Shown: piece after piece, positions 43,747 to 54,983 of the stretch
Numbering within the stretch: the stretch's first letter is position 1
Layout of the letters: every line of letters starts with the position of its first letter
Source of the DNA: Skeletonema tropicum
Lineage: Eukaryota > Bacillariophyta > Thalassiosirophyceae > Thalassiosirales > Thalassiosiraceae
NCBI GenBank assembly: GCA_037178625.1
Contig: CM074128.1
Coordinates: 4,340,001 to 4,404,000, forward strand
DNA: 64,000 bases
Direction of reading: 5' to 3'
The notes under the pieces: model-generated
Seen by the model: only the letters and a program-made list of their open reading frames with translations
What the model was told of the DNA's origin: nothing
Databases searched by the model: none
Translations under genes and position numbers: made by a program

Positions 43747-46376
43747 CTAGCTGCTTCTGATGTCTTTTGGCAGAAAACTCTCAAATTTGATGAGTAGGTC
43801 GGGGTGCGTTTTCATGACGTCTGCAGCTGTATTCTTGACTTCATCCAAAGATGTGCCTGAGCGGGCATAGTATGCCTTGAGACTCTTTGCCAAAGTCAGG
43901 TAGCCGTCATTCTCCGACTTTTTCCTTGATCATTGAAAGGAGATTAGCCGCTTTGTTTCTTCGTAGCTGGGTAGCACCAACAGCGTCCTCGTCGCCGCCT
44001 CCGGTTCTGAACCAAGTGCGTATACGATTATTTACAGGCCCGGCTGTAGAAACACTAGACAAAACACCATTTGGTGTAGCGACGTGTTTGTTTTTGTCAT
44101 CTTCAGAGCTTGATTCGTCGGATTCGTCTACATAATCGTTCTTTGCATCTTCCTTGGCTTTTTCATTCAACATCCGATTCTCCACAGTTTCCATCATTTC
44201 CCGTGCCTTCTCTCGCTTCTTTGCTGAGAACCTACGGAAGTTCTCAACAAGTTTGAATCGGTAGAGATAGTCGATGATATCGTTGGTGGACCTCTTCTCT
44301 CCCATACTTTGCGATATTCCCCGAAGGGACTCTCTATAGGCACGGTAACTAGCATCAAATTGATCTTTTTCCTTCCTTGTCCAGATTGTCATGAACTTCT
44401 CTGGCTTCTCTGATACCTTTTTTAGCGCCTTCTTTGTATCGTATTTACAATTATGTAATTCAATAAGGAGAAGATCAATCTTGCATTCCCTTGGTCGTTT
44501 CGTCTCTGACTTCAAATCTGGTGACTCCACGCAATTCACTTCATGGAAAGCCTTCATCCCAGCATTAGTGATACGATTTTGGACAAGCAGTTCGCATGCT
44601 TCGTCAAGAAAACTGTTGACTACACTATCGTCGTTCGAGGTGGGGTCCCAAACTAAAGTTGGAATTCTTGCTGAAGGCGGATTTGCCATTCCACGCCTAC
44701 TTGTCTTCCTCTCCAAGTCAATCTGGTCAGGAACGACCGCTTGGTGTTTTATACCAATATGAATTTTTCCAATGGTAGGGCCTTCAGTAATTACTCTTCG
44801 GGGTGAGTGCGGATATGCCGCCTGAGCATAGTTGTCGCTGCTTGCGACTTTCTCCTCCTTTGAAGAGCCATCATCTGTAGTAACAACATTATTTAGTGAA
44901 GAAATTTTCTTCATTCCATCAATCTCGTAGTTTGCAACTGTAAAATTATCAGTATCCTCCTCGAACGGATGCACCACCACTATTCCTTCCCCTGTAGAAG
45001 ATGTCGCAGGGCAAAGATTTAACTGATGTCTACAAACAAAAGCTCCTTCTGGAATTTCCATCTCTTCCTCATCGTCTGATCCATCCAGAGGCTTTCGCCT
45101 CACCACCTTGGCTTTTCTCAAAATCGAAGTCACATCATTATCATCAGATTGATCTGTCAAGATCAAATCATTTGAAGACATTGCACCAAAAATTTGTTCC
45201 TTCGCATCTCCGTGAGTTGTTTGGCCATGAATAATGAAGCGACCACTTAAACCCTTTATTTCTTCCTTTTTGAAGAACCACCGCGTTTGCACCTTCATTT
45301 GTGACGGTGCTGAATTAGATCCCTTGGATTTCTTCTTCTTTGGTCCAGTCGCAATCTGTGATGAATCTTCATCGTATAAGCGCTCGACATACCCGATAAA
45401 CGGGTCCAGAGCACCAATACCGGGTTCCCTCGACGCAGGATCATTATACAGTGGCACGCTTTCGCCTCCTTTCTGCTGAGATAGAGGTTCTGCATTATCC
45501 GCTTTGCTATTTCCACCCCATGGAACGTCACCACTGCTAACTAGAATAACATCTCCAGGGCACACAGTAAATGGTGGTGGGGGCGTCCATTCACCAGATT
45601 TGTCCCTGACGCTTGCAGTTGATTGTTACCACTATCCCACCCTCCAAAATCAATTACCAACCCTTGGTGGTCCCCTTTCGCGTCAGGATCGATCCAACGA
45701 TACGTTGGATTACTTCCATTCACGTAGAGTACTCTCCTCCTCTTTCTCTTCTTTCGTAGCCTTTGCTCTTTTCGCCATGACTGCATCTTCACTTAAGGAA
45801 GCGCGTTGTCTCTTTGACGTTCGGCGTAGCATCCTAGTCTCATCGATTGCTCTCGTTTTGCTCCCAGAGATAACAGAATCGTTACTTTCTCGAGACGACG
45901 AGGGTTTCTTTGCCGCCGCTTCATCTATATCTATTGCATCGGAGCTGGTTGTATCTTCTACGTTATTGCTCCTCATTTTCTTATCATCGCCCTCATCTTT
46001 TTCAGGCTTGGTTGAAGACTTGTAGGTACTAGTACCTACAACGGTAGAATCAGCTGTGTCTTCATCCTCTCCCCCCACATCGTTGGACTGGTCTTCCTTC
46101 CCCCTGCAATCGCTATCTTCGATGGAAGTACTCTTCTTCCCATTGTCTTCTGTCGCATCAGCTCCATGGGTAGCAACAGAGGAGTTCTTACTTTTTGACT
46201 TGGATGCTAATTTGAGCTCAGATGAAATACTAGTATTTGTTGTAGTCGTCAACAATGAATGATTCATTTCCTCCACCCACCTCGGTATTGATCGAAGCTT
46301 CTGAGCCTTCTGCGGAGTTGGGTTGGATATTATTGTCTTTGTCTGTCATATTTTGCTTCGATCCCTTCGTTTCCAT
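43747..46376 (-). CDS. BAH-ELM2-SANT chromatin protein with C-terminal PAH domain (MTA-like), frame-interrupted
   Basis: An acidic, Ser-rich N-terminus (from about 46376 or 46276) is followed by a BAH domain: PGDVILVSS, GYVERLYDE, VQTRWFFKKEEI, IFGAMSSNDL. An ELM2-like part follows (IHIGIKHQAVVPD, PTLVWDP, LHNCKYDTKKAL), then a SANT domain (IWTRKEKDQFDASYRAYRES through NDIIDYLYRFK). This order matches the MTA subunits of histone deacetylase complexes, but no GATA finger is seen. After KEK a run of five A (near 43913) shifts the frame. The other frame continues as YLTLAKSLKAYYARSG and THPDLLIKFESFLPKD, a convincing paired amphipathic helix as in Sin3, ending at TAG 43747. Two further frame changes lie near 45600 and 45715, and perhaps one near 46250. 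Nuclear corepressor scaffold is inferred. Confidence 0.75.
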
Positions 46377-47061
46377 ACTTATTTGAGAGATTCTTCCAAA
46401 ATGCGTCGGGCGCGCGGTGATACTGTAGGCTAGCCGATCGGAGAGTGTGTACGATCTCAGTTTCACAGGCTGTTTGCCAAGGAACAAATATTGACATCCC
46501 GACTATATACTGATGAAATGACTGCTGTTGCTCTGTCTACCGAAGCAGGATAATGTACGTAACGAAAATAGCAATGACTTTCTACTCTTGCACAACTTTT
46601 TTACGCAAAAAATAATCAGAACCCTATGCATTAGGGGAAATTCTGGAACGATACACGGTGACTCCAGCAGATCCTGGCGTATATTGCGTTCTGCTAAGGT
46701 AGGGCTATTGTGTCTTAGGGCAATGCGGTGTCTTTAATGGCTAAACGATACCACAACAACATTCACTGTTTGCGATGCCAACTATTGCCAGTATTTTTTT
46801 TTTATAGGTAAAAAAGTTGAATCGCTCGAACTTTCAAGTAGGTAGACCCCCGGGATAAGTATTTTGGCTGCAGGCTGAGATTCGAGGACTTCTTCCCCCA
46901 GTGCCAGCTACTTAGTAATTATCTAGTGTAACGTGGAAGGGATAAAAGTTTTGGCTAGGCTGAGATTTTGAGGGGGGGATCGGCGTTGGGGGGCGGGCAT
47001 GGCGTATTCGCGTTCGAGCATTCAATCGATTCAATGCTGTAGCGGGCTACACTACATCTGA
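46377..47061. other. Intergenic region, about 680 bp
   Basis: Upstream of the BAH gene and downstream of the adenylate kinase gene. It contains a T10 run near 46795 and an imperfect repeat of TTGGCTGCAGGCTGAGATT and TTGGCTAGGCTGAGATTT (46863 and 46951). No gene seen. Confidence 0.45.
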
Positions 47062-47847
47062 TTACCATCCAAGCTGTGAAGGAAAGTTACTGACCAACAC
47101 TTGAGGTTGTGTCCAGTCATATTCCGACGTTAGCTTCATTGCGTGTATGTGATTGGAAGACAACACGAAGTGGTGATGTTCATCAATTTTTAACAACTCT
47201 TTATTTCTGCCGGTATAAGATGATTTGCATTCGCTCTGTAAATAATCATCACTTCCACTGTGAAACCTGCGTTGGTACAGTCCATCAAATAATGCAATCA
47301 AGCGTTGTCTTTCACCCACTGCTCTGCCCAAGCTCGACATCTTTCGACAGTTTGCCTCCATGTCTTCTTTTGTATTTGATGACAGTTCCTGTACGATATC
47401 TATATCATAAGATTCCCGTGCCTCGTCCAAAGCGACTTGCATTATCTCCGCCTCCATATTCTCGGATCGCTTCTTATCATTGTATCCTCTTTCTGTCAGC
47501 CTATCAAATAAAACATTTGTATTTGCACGTAGTACCAGTATCAAGTCGAACCACCGCTCTGGAAAGAGTTCACATGAGTGATAGTCGGCAACGATGCCAA
47601 TGTTGGCAGCAGCGCATTTTTGGAACATGTCCTCCATCAAGTCTAGCAATTTATCTTCGTCAAGTATATGAGTATCGAGTGCGTCATCGTGCCCATCATA
47701 GCACTTATGTTGTTTGATGATGTCTCCTACGTTGATGTGTTGGAGACCAAGTCTTTCTGCAAGCATTGCAGCTGTGGCTGTTTTGCCTACACCAGGCGTT
47801 CCTGTCACGAGAATGTTGGGTCGCCGCCGCTCAGTTTCGTCACTCAT
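47062..47847 (-). CDS. AK6: Adenylate kinase isoenzyme 6 (Fap7/hCINAP family)
   Basis: 261 residues. The P-loop GTPGVGKT is at residues ~15-22, then LAERLGLQHINVGDI, the family's DEDKLLDLMED, and ADYHSCELFPERWFDLI with the conserved H-S/C-x-E-L-F-P-E-R signature. An NMP/LID region follows (LVLRANTNVLFDRLTERGY). The kinase core ends near residue 175 with SSNTKEDMEAN, as usual for the family. The remaining ~85 residues (His- and Ser-rich) are extra and unlike any domain I know. AK6 combines nucleotide kinase/ATPase activity with a role in 18S rRNA cleavage during 40S maturation. It is divergent from the nucleotidyltransferase gene with 308 bp between starts. Confidence 0.88.
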   Translation of the reverse strand: MSDETERRRPNILVTGTPGVGKTATAAMLAERLGLQHINVGDIIKQHKCYDGHDDALDTHILDEDKLLDLMEDMFQKCAAANIGIVADYHSCELFPERWFDLILVLRANTNVLFDRLTERGYNDKKRSENMEAEIMQVALDEARESYDIDIVQELSSNTKEDMEANCRKMSSLGRAVGERQRLIALFDGLYQRRFHSGSDDYLQSECKSSYTGRNKELLKIDEHHHFVLSSNHIHAMKLTSEYDWTQPQVLVSNFPSQLGW

Positions 47848-48155
47848 TGCATCTGTTTGTTGATGAAATTATTGTTTGCCTATTGCTATCTTCCATCTGA
47901 TGGGCCTTGATAATGATGGAAAATCAAAATCATTGAGAAAGAGGAGTGGCTGGCTGGCGCTGTACGGGGGCGGGAATCCCCGAATCCCGAATCTCCAAAG
48001 CCGATCTCTTAGCCAAGGAAGGAGGCTGTCGGGCGGTCCCGCCCCGCCCGCCATCTGTGCCCAGTGCTTCGCGAGAGACGAGAGATAGCCTTATCTCGAA
48101 CTCAATTATGCTCCAATGATAGGAGTGCCGCCCAATAGCTATTGCATTTTAGAAC

Positions 48156-51100
48156 ATGCCTGAAGCAAGCGGCGGTCGAGGTCGTGGACGGGGTAACCCA
48201 AGCCGTGGTCGGGGAAGGGGCAGAAGTAAACGAAGTAGTGGAGGTGGCAGGGGCGGCAACAACAATGGGAACAAAGGAGGAGATGCTAATACAACACCAT
48301 CCAAGGCATCGTCGAATAAGGGGAATAATGATTCAAAACCTAGTGAACAGAAATCACCAACTAATAAGGTTGTTTCAACCAAGAAGAAGGTGGTTGATCC
48401 GGTCGAGGAGAAATTTCGATTGATGGGAGATCAGGTGAGTATCATCATAAGTACATCCTCTGTGTTCATCAGAATGTCATTTTGAAACATCATCTTATCA
48501 GTACATGTATATTATTATATTTCTTATATTTCGCTAGGACGTTCTCATTGCGTTTGGTCCATTCATCCGCGCTGGGAATCAAGATGCAGTACGTGTCCAT
48601 CAACAATATTTGTCAAACAGTAAACAAACTGAGTTCATCAATAATGCCCGTCAGTTCCTAATTGGTCAGGAGCGGAAACCAAAAGGAAACCTCACTAACA
48701 ATAACAATAGCAATAATGATGCAAAGTCAGTGTTACCACCAGATGCGAAAACAGTGGAAGAAATTGAGGCTGCTCATAGTAGTAATAACAATGCGGCAAA
48801 AACCAATGCTCCCCCCCGTGTAATGCAACCAGATTTACCGACACTACCTCCCGGATTATTGACGCAACAAAACCAAACTTCGTTGCCTCCAGGTTTGTCA
48901 AGCCCACAGCGTCAACATCAGCAGCAGTATCAGGGAGGAATGCAACAGAATGACAGCATGTTACGTGCAATGCCAGTTGGGTTGGGACGCAATGCCAATG
49001 TCCTCCCTCCCGGGCCACAACCTGGAATACTGTCAGGAATTGGACTTCCTCCTCCTCCGCCTCACAATACAGTATCGGCAATGAATCGTCCACCTGGAAT
49101 ACCACCACCTATGCGTCCTACTACAGCAGCTTCAATTGCACCCGAGCCAGTGTCATCGTTGCCAAAATCGACATCATCAATTTTACCAGAACCCACTCCT
49201 CAGGCTGTATTGCCGCAAAAGGGATCAAAATCGGAACCCGACACCACTTCGGCAGTGAAAACTCCAGCAAAGCCAGCTAAGCAATGGCGGACACAAACTC
49301 GATGTGAGGAACAGCCTGGAAGACTGTTTGCAAATGAAATGCCCGCTGCGTCATTCAATTTGGCTGCAGTATCACAAAACAAACCCACTTCTCTCATTGC
49401 CAGGACACGCTCAGAGCTGACAGCTCGATGGGTCCTACCATTGCCCTACTTGCGCAATCGTGCTATTCGGCGATTCGAAGAGTTGAAGAATGCCGCGGAA
49501 GAGAGTGAAGTAGCTCGACTCCCTCCTCAGAATTTAACCATTCGTGATGCATTGAAAACACTGACAGTAGGATTATTCCGCAGAGGAGCAGCGGATAATG
49601 GTGCGTCGTCATCCATTGTGAGTAAGGAGATCCTATGCGCTGATTCTAAAGATGGTCCAGATAAGGATTACTTCTTCAACATCGACCAGAGAACCGACAC
49701 GGTCTTTGGAACTGTCCCGTTTTATGCTCCTCGGACGCCTGGTAATGTGGTATTTCGGTTGTACTATGAGGATGAACCTCATGTAACGCTCGCTTGCGGA
49801 CCTTGCATTGAAGTTGTGCCGTCGGACAATGATTATGATTCCGTATTGCGCTTTATATTGTCAAACTTCAAATCCAAGAAGACGAATGGAATGTCGTCTT
49901 TAAATGCACTGGCCACTGTCTTCGAAATGTTCAAACCGCAACGATCTAACTCTAACTTCAACGATGCTGGGCGAATGGCATGGGGGTGTGTCTGTGAAGC
50001 TCGCAAGGTGGTTGAGCAGCAGGCGCAGAAGTTTGTGAATCAGAAGGAGGAGATAGAAGAAAGGTTAGGAGGCAATTAAAATCAAGGAGGAGCTCCCTGA
50101 TTTAAAGACGCTCAACGTTTCTGGGGGAGACAACGAGATGAAGGGAAGAAGAGGATGAAAACGACGTCACTGCTGCAAAGTATGATGCTGTTATGAAGGA
50201 CAAATTTGCAAATGAAAGAAAGTGGAGGGAGATGCAACATGCGTATTCGTCAATTCTACAGGCTGTTGTGTCGAACAAATACATTCATCTCCTCATGAAA
50301 CGCGATTTATTATCGACTATTCGCCTCGAGCACGAACTCTGGTGTCCATTATGTGATGCGTTTGCGCCGAATCCATTTGTCAAGACAAAATTTGAGGCTT
50401 CAAAGATGCCTGGAAATGTATCTGCATTCCCCTATCCTGCAGGGAAAGGAACATTACCAAATGTGCCGAAGCAGCAAAGAGCAAATGCAACAAACCGTAT
50501 TGGGCTTCGTCCCAGGAGTCTGAAAGTGTTGTAGAGTTAGCGAGAGGGGGAAGAAAGGACGCGATTTCTTTTTGGATCTATCATCCGCCTATGAACGACA
50601 TGTACGCGAATGAGTATGCTGTCTCTGAGATGGTTTGGAGACGAAGAGAGCAAGTGCGTGCCGCTATCGAACAAGTGGTGACACATAGCCGTGAATTTCC
50701 TCCTGGGACAAAGGTTGCTGTGTTCGGTTCGTCTGCCAACGGGTTTGGTAGTCCCAACTCAGACCTTGATCTCTGTTTGAGCATCCCTGCTTCCGCCGCA
50801 GCATTTACAAAGGATGGCAAAGGCGTCGAGGCTATGACTAATCTTGCGAGCAACTTTACTGCTGCAGGCATGCGAGATGTCAACACTGACCGCTTAACAG
50901 CGAGAATCCCTATTGTCAAGTTCAATGTTCCATACAATAATAATGGAACAGAAATCCTCGTAGAATGTGATCTGTCGCTCCAAAATCCTTTGGCTCTCCT
51001 GAATACCTCTCTACTCCGCACATATGCCACAATTTCACCCATGACGTGCGTCCTCGCGTCCATCATCAAACGATGGGCGAAGAGCAGAGATATTAATAAT

Positions 51101-51736
51101 CCATCCAAGCATACGTTGAGCAGTTACGGATATGTTCTGATGCTGATTTACTTTCTAAATAATGCGAAACGGAGTGACGGCAATCCAATCCTTCCAAACC
51201 TGCAGTGGGTAGACCCGCAGTGGGCTGAAAATCCAACAACTCAATACCGAGAAATTGCAGAAAAGCCAAAGAGTCCACAAACTCTTGTTGCGCATCCAAC
51301 TATGGAGAACTACGTCGTCAACTCATATTTCTGCAGACAAGGACTAGAAGGGTTACAGAAGTACTGTGCAGACAACAACAACAATAGTACCATCGGTGTG
51401 CTTCTTGCATCTTTCTTCCACTACTTCGCTTATACCTTTGATTACAAGAAGCATGTCGTTTCGCTCGGGAATAAAGTTGTCGAGAAAGAAATCAAAGCCG
51501 AAGAGGACGGATGGAGTGTCTTCAAGTCAGGTCTTGCCATCGAAGATCCCTTTGAATTATTTTATGATGTTGCCCACGTAGTTAAGGCAAACAATTTTCT
51601 TCATATCAAAAAAGAATTCGCATTGGCCTATTCCAAAATTGCAAATGAAGCGCGATCAAAGAAAGATATTATCACGGGCACGGAATTGATCGATTTGATT
51701 TGCGAGCCCGTGAGTCAAGATGAAAGTAGAGATTAA
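48156..51736 (+). CDS. Cid1/TRF-type RNA nucleotidyltransferase with RGG box (TUTase or non-canonical poly(A) polymerase)
   Basis: Exon 1 (48156..48434) encodes an Arg-Gly box (GGRGRGRGNPSRGRGRGR) and ends GGAGATCAG. A 103-bp phase-0 intron (48435..48537) follows. Exon 2 has long low-complexity Asn/Pro/Gln segments with LPPGL repeats. The catalytic domain has GSSANGFGSPNSDLDLCLS (GS motif and the DxD pair) and a third Asp in LVECDLS. The central domain is seen in VLASIIKRWAKSRDIN and LSSYGYVLMLIYFL, and the PAP-associated region in LLASFFHYFAYTFDY and AIEDPF. The last residues favour the Cid1 class, but U versus A specificity cannot be read from sequence. A short segment CPLCDAF may be part of a zinc site. 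Frame changes near 50075, 50147 and ~50500 interrupt the ORF upstream of the catalytic domain, which is itself intact. Confidence 0.82.
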
Positions 51737-52091
51737 ATGCGATCATCTTGTTTCATTCATCACGATAGCTATTTAATGAACAAGCATAACGCTATGTAAT
51801 AAATTACTTTTGCTGCCAATTTCGTATGGTAAATGTTACTCTCAACTCTGACAAAGTAATCAATGCCCACGTAGCAGCAGCGGCAAAGACGATACCTGCG
51901 AGGCATTCCACCAAGAAAAGGGGATAGATAGATGGAGTTTGACTTACTTTTGATTTTATTAGAAGACATCAAATGTATACGTTATCATTTAGCGTAGATA
52001 ATGTCGCCTCTTAGAGGGCCCACCAGACGTACTTCAAATTTCTGTTACATATACAAATAATATAGCATCACTACCTCGTTGAACCCAATCT
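51737..52091. other. Intergenic region
   Basis: 355 bp between two convergent genes. AT-rich, with no gene or repeat seen. Confidence 0.5.
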
Positions 52092-54416
52092 TCAATCGTC
52101 AAACGACTGCGTGGCTTCATACTCACTTAGCAGTGCCCAGTGCCTAGCTTCGAGATTTTCGACCTGCCTCGACGCAGCATCTCTTTCTGCTCTCGCCATT
52201 CGAAGCATCCGTTGAGAGTCTTCAACATCGCGTAGGATCAGTCCCAACTCCTTTTCCAATGTCCTTGCAGCAGACCCTCCCACGCCACCATCCAATTGCC
52301 TTTCATAAAAGGTTGCATCTGCCTTTCAAAGCAACCACCTCCTCCTTGGCATCCTCTACCATGTCCTCCTTCTTCTCCAAAAACTTCTTCGCTCTCTTAA
52401 TTTCTTCCATTGCATCCATTGCTGCCATTGTTTGTACGTCATCCGAAACTGGTCCATCAGGCCCCCATGCTGCCACTCCCCTTGGAGGGACACGATCCAT
52501 TTCGAGGGCACGTTCTTCCCATGATCTTCTCCCTCTTCTTCTGGATGGCATATCAATTTCTCTCTCGGATGATGCATAAGTTGGCTCTAATGTCAATATA
52601 CAAATCATCGTCATCAAAGTCTTCATCATCTAGCTTGTATGCATATCCGCTCCTTCGTCCAGGACGACGTCTCTCTGATGGAAACGGCGGCATGCGTCCA
52701 TCATCATCTTCACCCATCATGATGTATTCGTCATCATCTAATGGTCCCAAACCAATTGCCCGGTCATAAGCTGCCGCTCTCGCATCAATGACATCATTAT
52801 TATTTCTTCGACCACCACGCCTTCTCCTCCTATTTTTTCTTCCTCTTCGTCGGCCTCTGCTGCTACTGTTGCGTGTCATCTCCTCGTCAAAAAAGTCGGG
52901 CTCAATATCATACAGTGGCATACCTGGTGGCGGCATATACTCCATACCAGGAGGAGGCACATCCCCCGGGAATGGAGGAGGAGGTGGTGGTGGTGGGGGC
53001 ATATCATCACTTGTCATATCCCCACCAGTTCGTCCCTTACCAAACTTCTTGGCATCCCAATCAGAACCTGCATTACCAAAATCTTGAATCACAGAATTAT
53101 TATTCTCTCGTCGTCCTCCTCCTCCTCCTCCTCGTTGTTGTCGTCTACTCCTCATTTCTTCTCTCATCATACGTCGTTGTTGTCTCTCCTCTCTATCACG
53201 AAGTAAATCCAAGGCATTAAATTTGCCCCGTGTTCCCCCAAACATGGTCCTATCCGTAGGACGTGTCACGTCTGGGTCAAACCCAAACCAGAACAATTTA
53301 TCATAAAATCCCTTGATGGGACGGGGTGGAGATAGACCACCCGAACGGAAGGAGGAGCGTGATCGAGATGGTGGTGGGATACCATAGTCACTACCACTCA
53401 TCATCATCTCTTCCTCCTCATCGTAATAATAGTCGTCATCATCATCGTCGTCCAAGAAGTATTCGTCATCATCGTCGTCGTCACGCCATGGAGCTCGAGC
53501 AGCAGCGTTTCGTTTTGTCTCCCACCATTCTTCTTCTTCTTCTTCCTCATCATTTCTACGCCTACGATTATTCCTCCTCCCACGACTACGACGACTACTA
53601 CCACCTGACCCCATCGGATACCGATCCAATTTATTCATTGGATTCATCCAAAAATTCCCTCCTTCTCCATCAAACATCATCCTCTCCTCCTCCTCTCTCT
53701 CCAGCAGTTGCTGTTGTTGTTGCATCATTGCTCGTTGTTCCTCTTCCTCCATAGCTCTACCCCTCTCCTCCATTTCCATCATCATCATCCTCTCCTCCTC
53801 ATCCCTATCCCTAATACTACCACCTAGTATTGCCCCACCTGTATCATATCATCCCCCGCCATATTCATCCCCATCATGGCATTATTCCCCCCTTTGTTTT
53901 CATCCCCAATCCATGCTTACTCACCTCCCAATCATCCTTGGTACCAAAATCTTGAATGATGGGATCACCAACGCGATTCATTCGACTTTTCATTTTCTTT
54001 TGCCATCGATCGTCACGGTAGTTGTTAGTGTTACTGTTGTTGGAGGGGTAGTACCCATCGTCCATCATCATGTTGTTGTTGTTCCTACTGCTGGATAGGA
54101 TGGTGAATTTACGAATGGTCCCGTAGGGGGGCATGTTGACATGAGAGGAGGAGGAGAGGGACATTCTGTGGTGGTGGTGATCTCGTCGTTTTTTATTACT
54201 GCTATTGTTGTTGCTAACGACATGGACGCTGTTGGTTATTATTGGAACGATGACATCACATGATGATGATGATGATGTGGATGATGTCGATGGTGATGAG
54301 TTTTGATGCCATGGATGTACGAAGCAGCATCCTCCTATCATCAAGGAAGTGTCTCTAGCTGCGACTGAGGGCTCTGAGAGGAGCAGTAGCAGCAGGGCCG
54401 CGGTGGCGACCATCAT
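52092..54416 (-). CDS. Secreted or plastid low-complexity acidic/Arg-rich protein with repeated IQDFG motif, frame-interrupted
   Basis: A signal peptide (ATAALLLLLLSEPSVAA) starts the protein. It is followed by Ser/Asn/His-rich low-complexity sequence, runs of Asp and Glu, Arg-Gly blocks and nine consecutive Pro. A motif occurs twice: PIIQDFGTKDDWEVSKHGLG near the N-terminal part and SVIQDFGNAGSDWDAKKFGK further on, suggesting a short repeated binding element. The C-terminal 130 residues form a coiled coil (AMDAMEEIKRAKKFLEKKED; LEKELGLILRDVEDSQRMLR). The frame changes near 53880 (a run of six G), 53835, 52600 and 52310. Coding composition continues across each. Plastid or secretory targeting and function are unknown; I do not recognise the family. 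Confidence 0.6.
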
Positions 54417-54983
54417 CGTTGCCGTCTATTTTAAGTTGGAGTTAGCGCTTGTGAGAGGTAGATGGCATGGTCAGTGTCGATGATGGTCGATGATGATGGT
54501 GATTTGACTCGACTCTATAATATATTCATATGATTCCTACGTAGAAGCCAAAACGTTCAATTTGTTTCACGCGACGTGGAGCTTCATCTCCTACCTACTT
54601 AGTTGTGTCACTGCGACAAACGGTACCAACTCTGGGAATATCAGCTGGCCACACACCTCATCCTCGACACCTCACCACCTGCCAATGAAATTTTGTTCTG
54701 TGTTGAGTTCTTCTGGCTGGCTGGCTGGTTCGGTTGATGATGATGTGTTGGTGTTGTCTCGTTCGGATCGGAAGGTGTCAATAATGACCCTTACTATTTT
54801 GTTTGCAATACTACCGACCTACAAGAGTTCTGTTATTGCATGAGTCTGACAATATGAACATACAGTATCATGTCTCGATGAGTTGAGCATCTACATACGT
54901 CGCTGGCCAACCACTGTCTCATCCTTGCCTATAGCATCAACATCTTCTTCACCCAAACCAGCTTGGCGAATAATTTGTTACAA
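54417..54983. other. Divergent intergenic region
   Basis: About 570 bp of shared upstream space between two divergent genes. Contains TGATGATGG-rich stretches near 54480 and four GGCT repeats near 54715. A 93-codon plus-strand ORF here has no support. Confidence 0.45.

Noticed and set aside
54562..54843. 93-codon ORF in the divergent spacer before the histidine phosphatase
   Set aside because: No homology cue and it overlaps the presumed promoter region.
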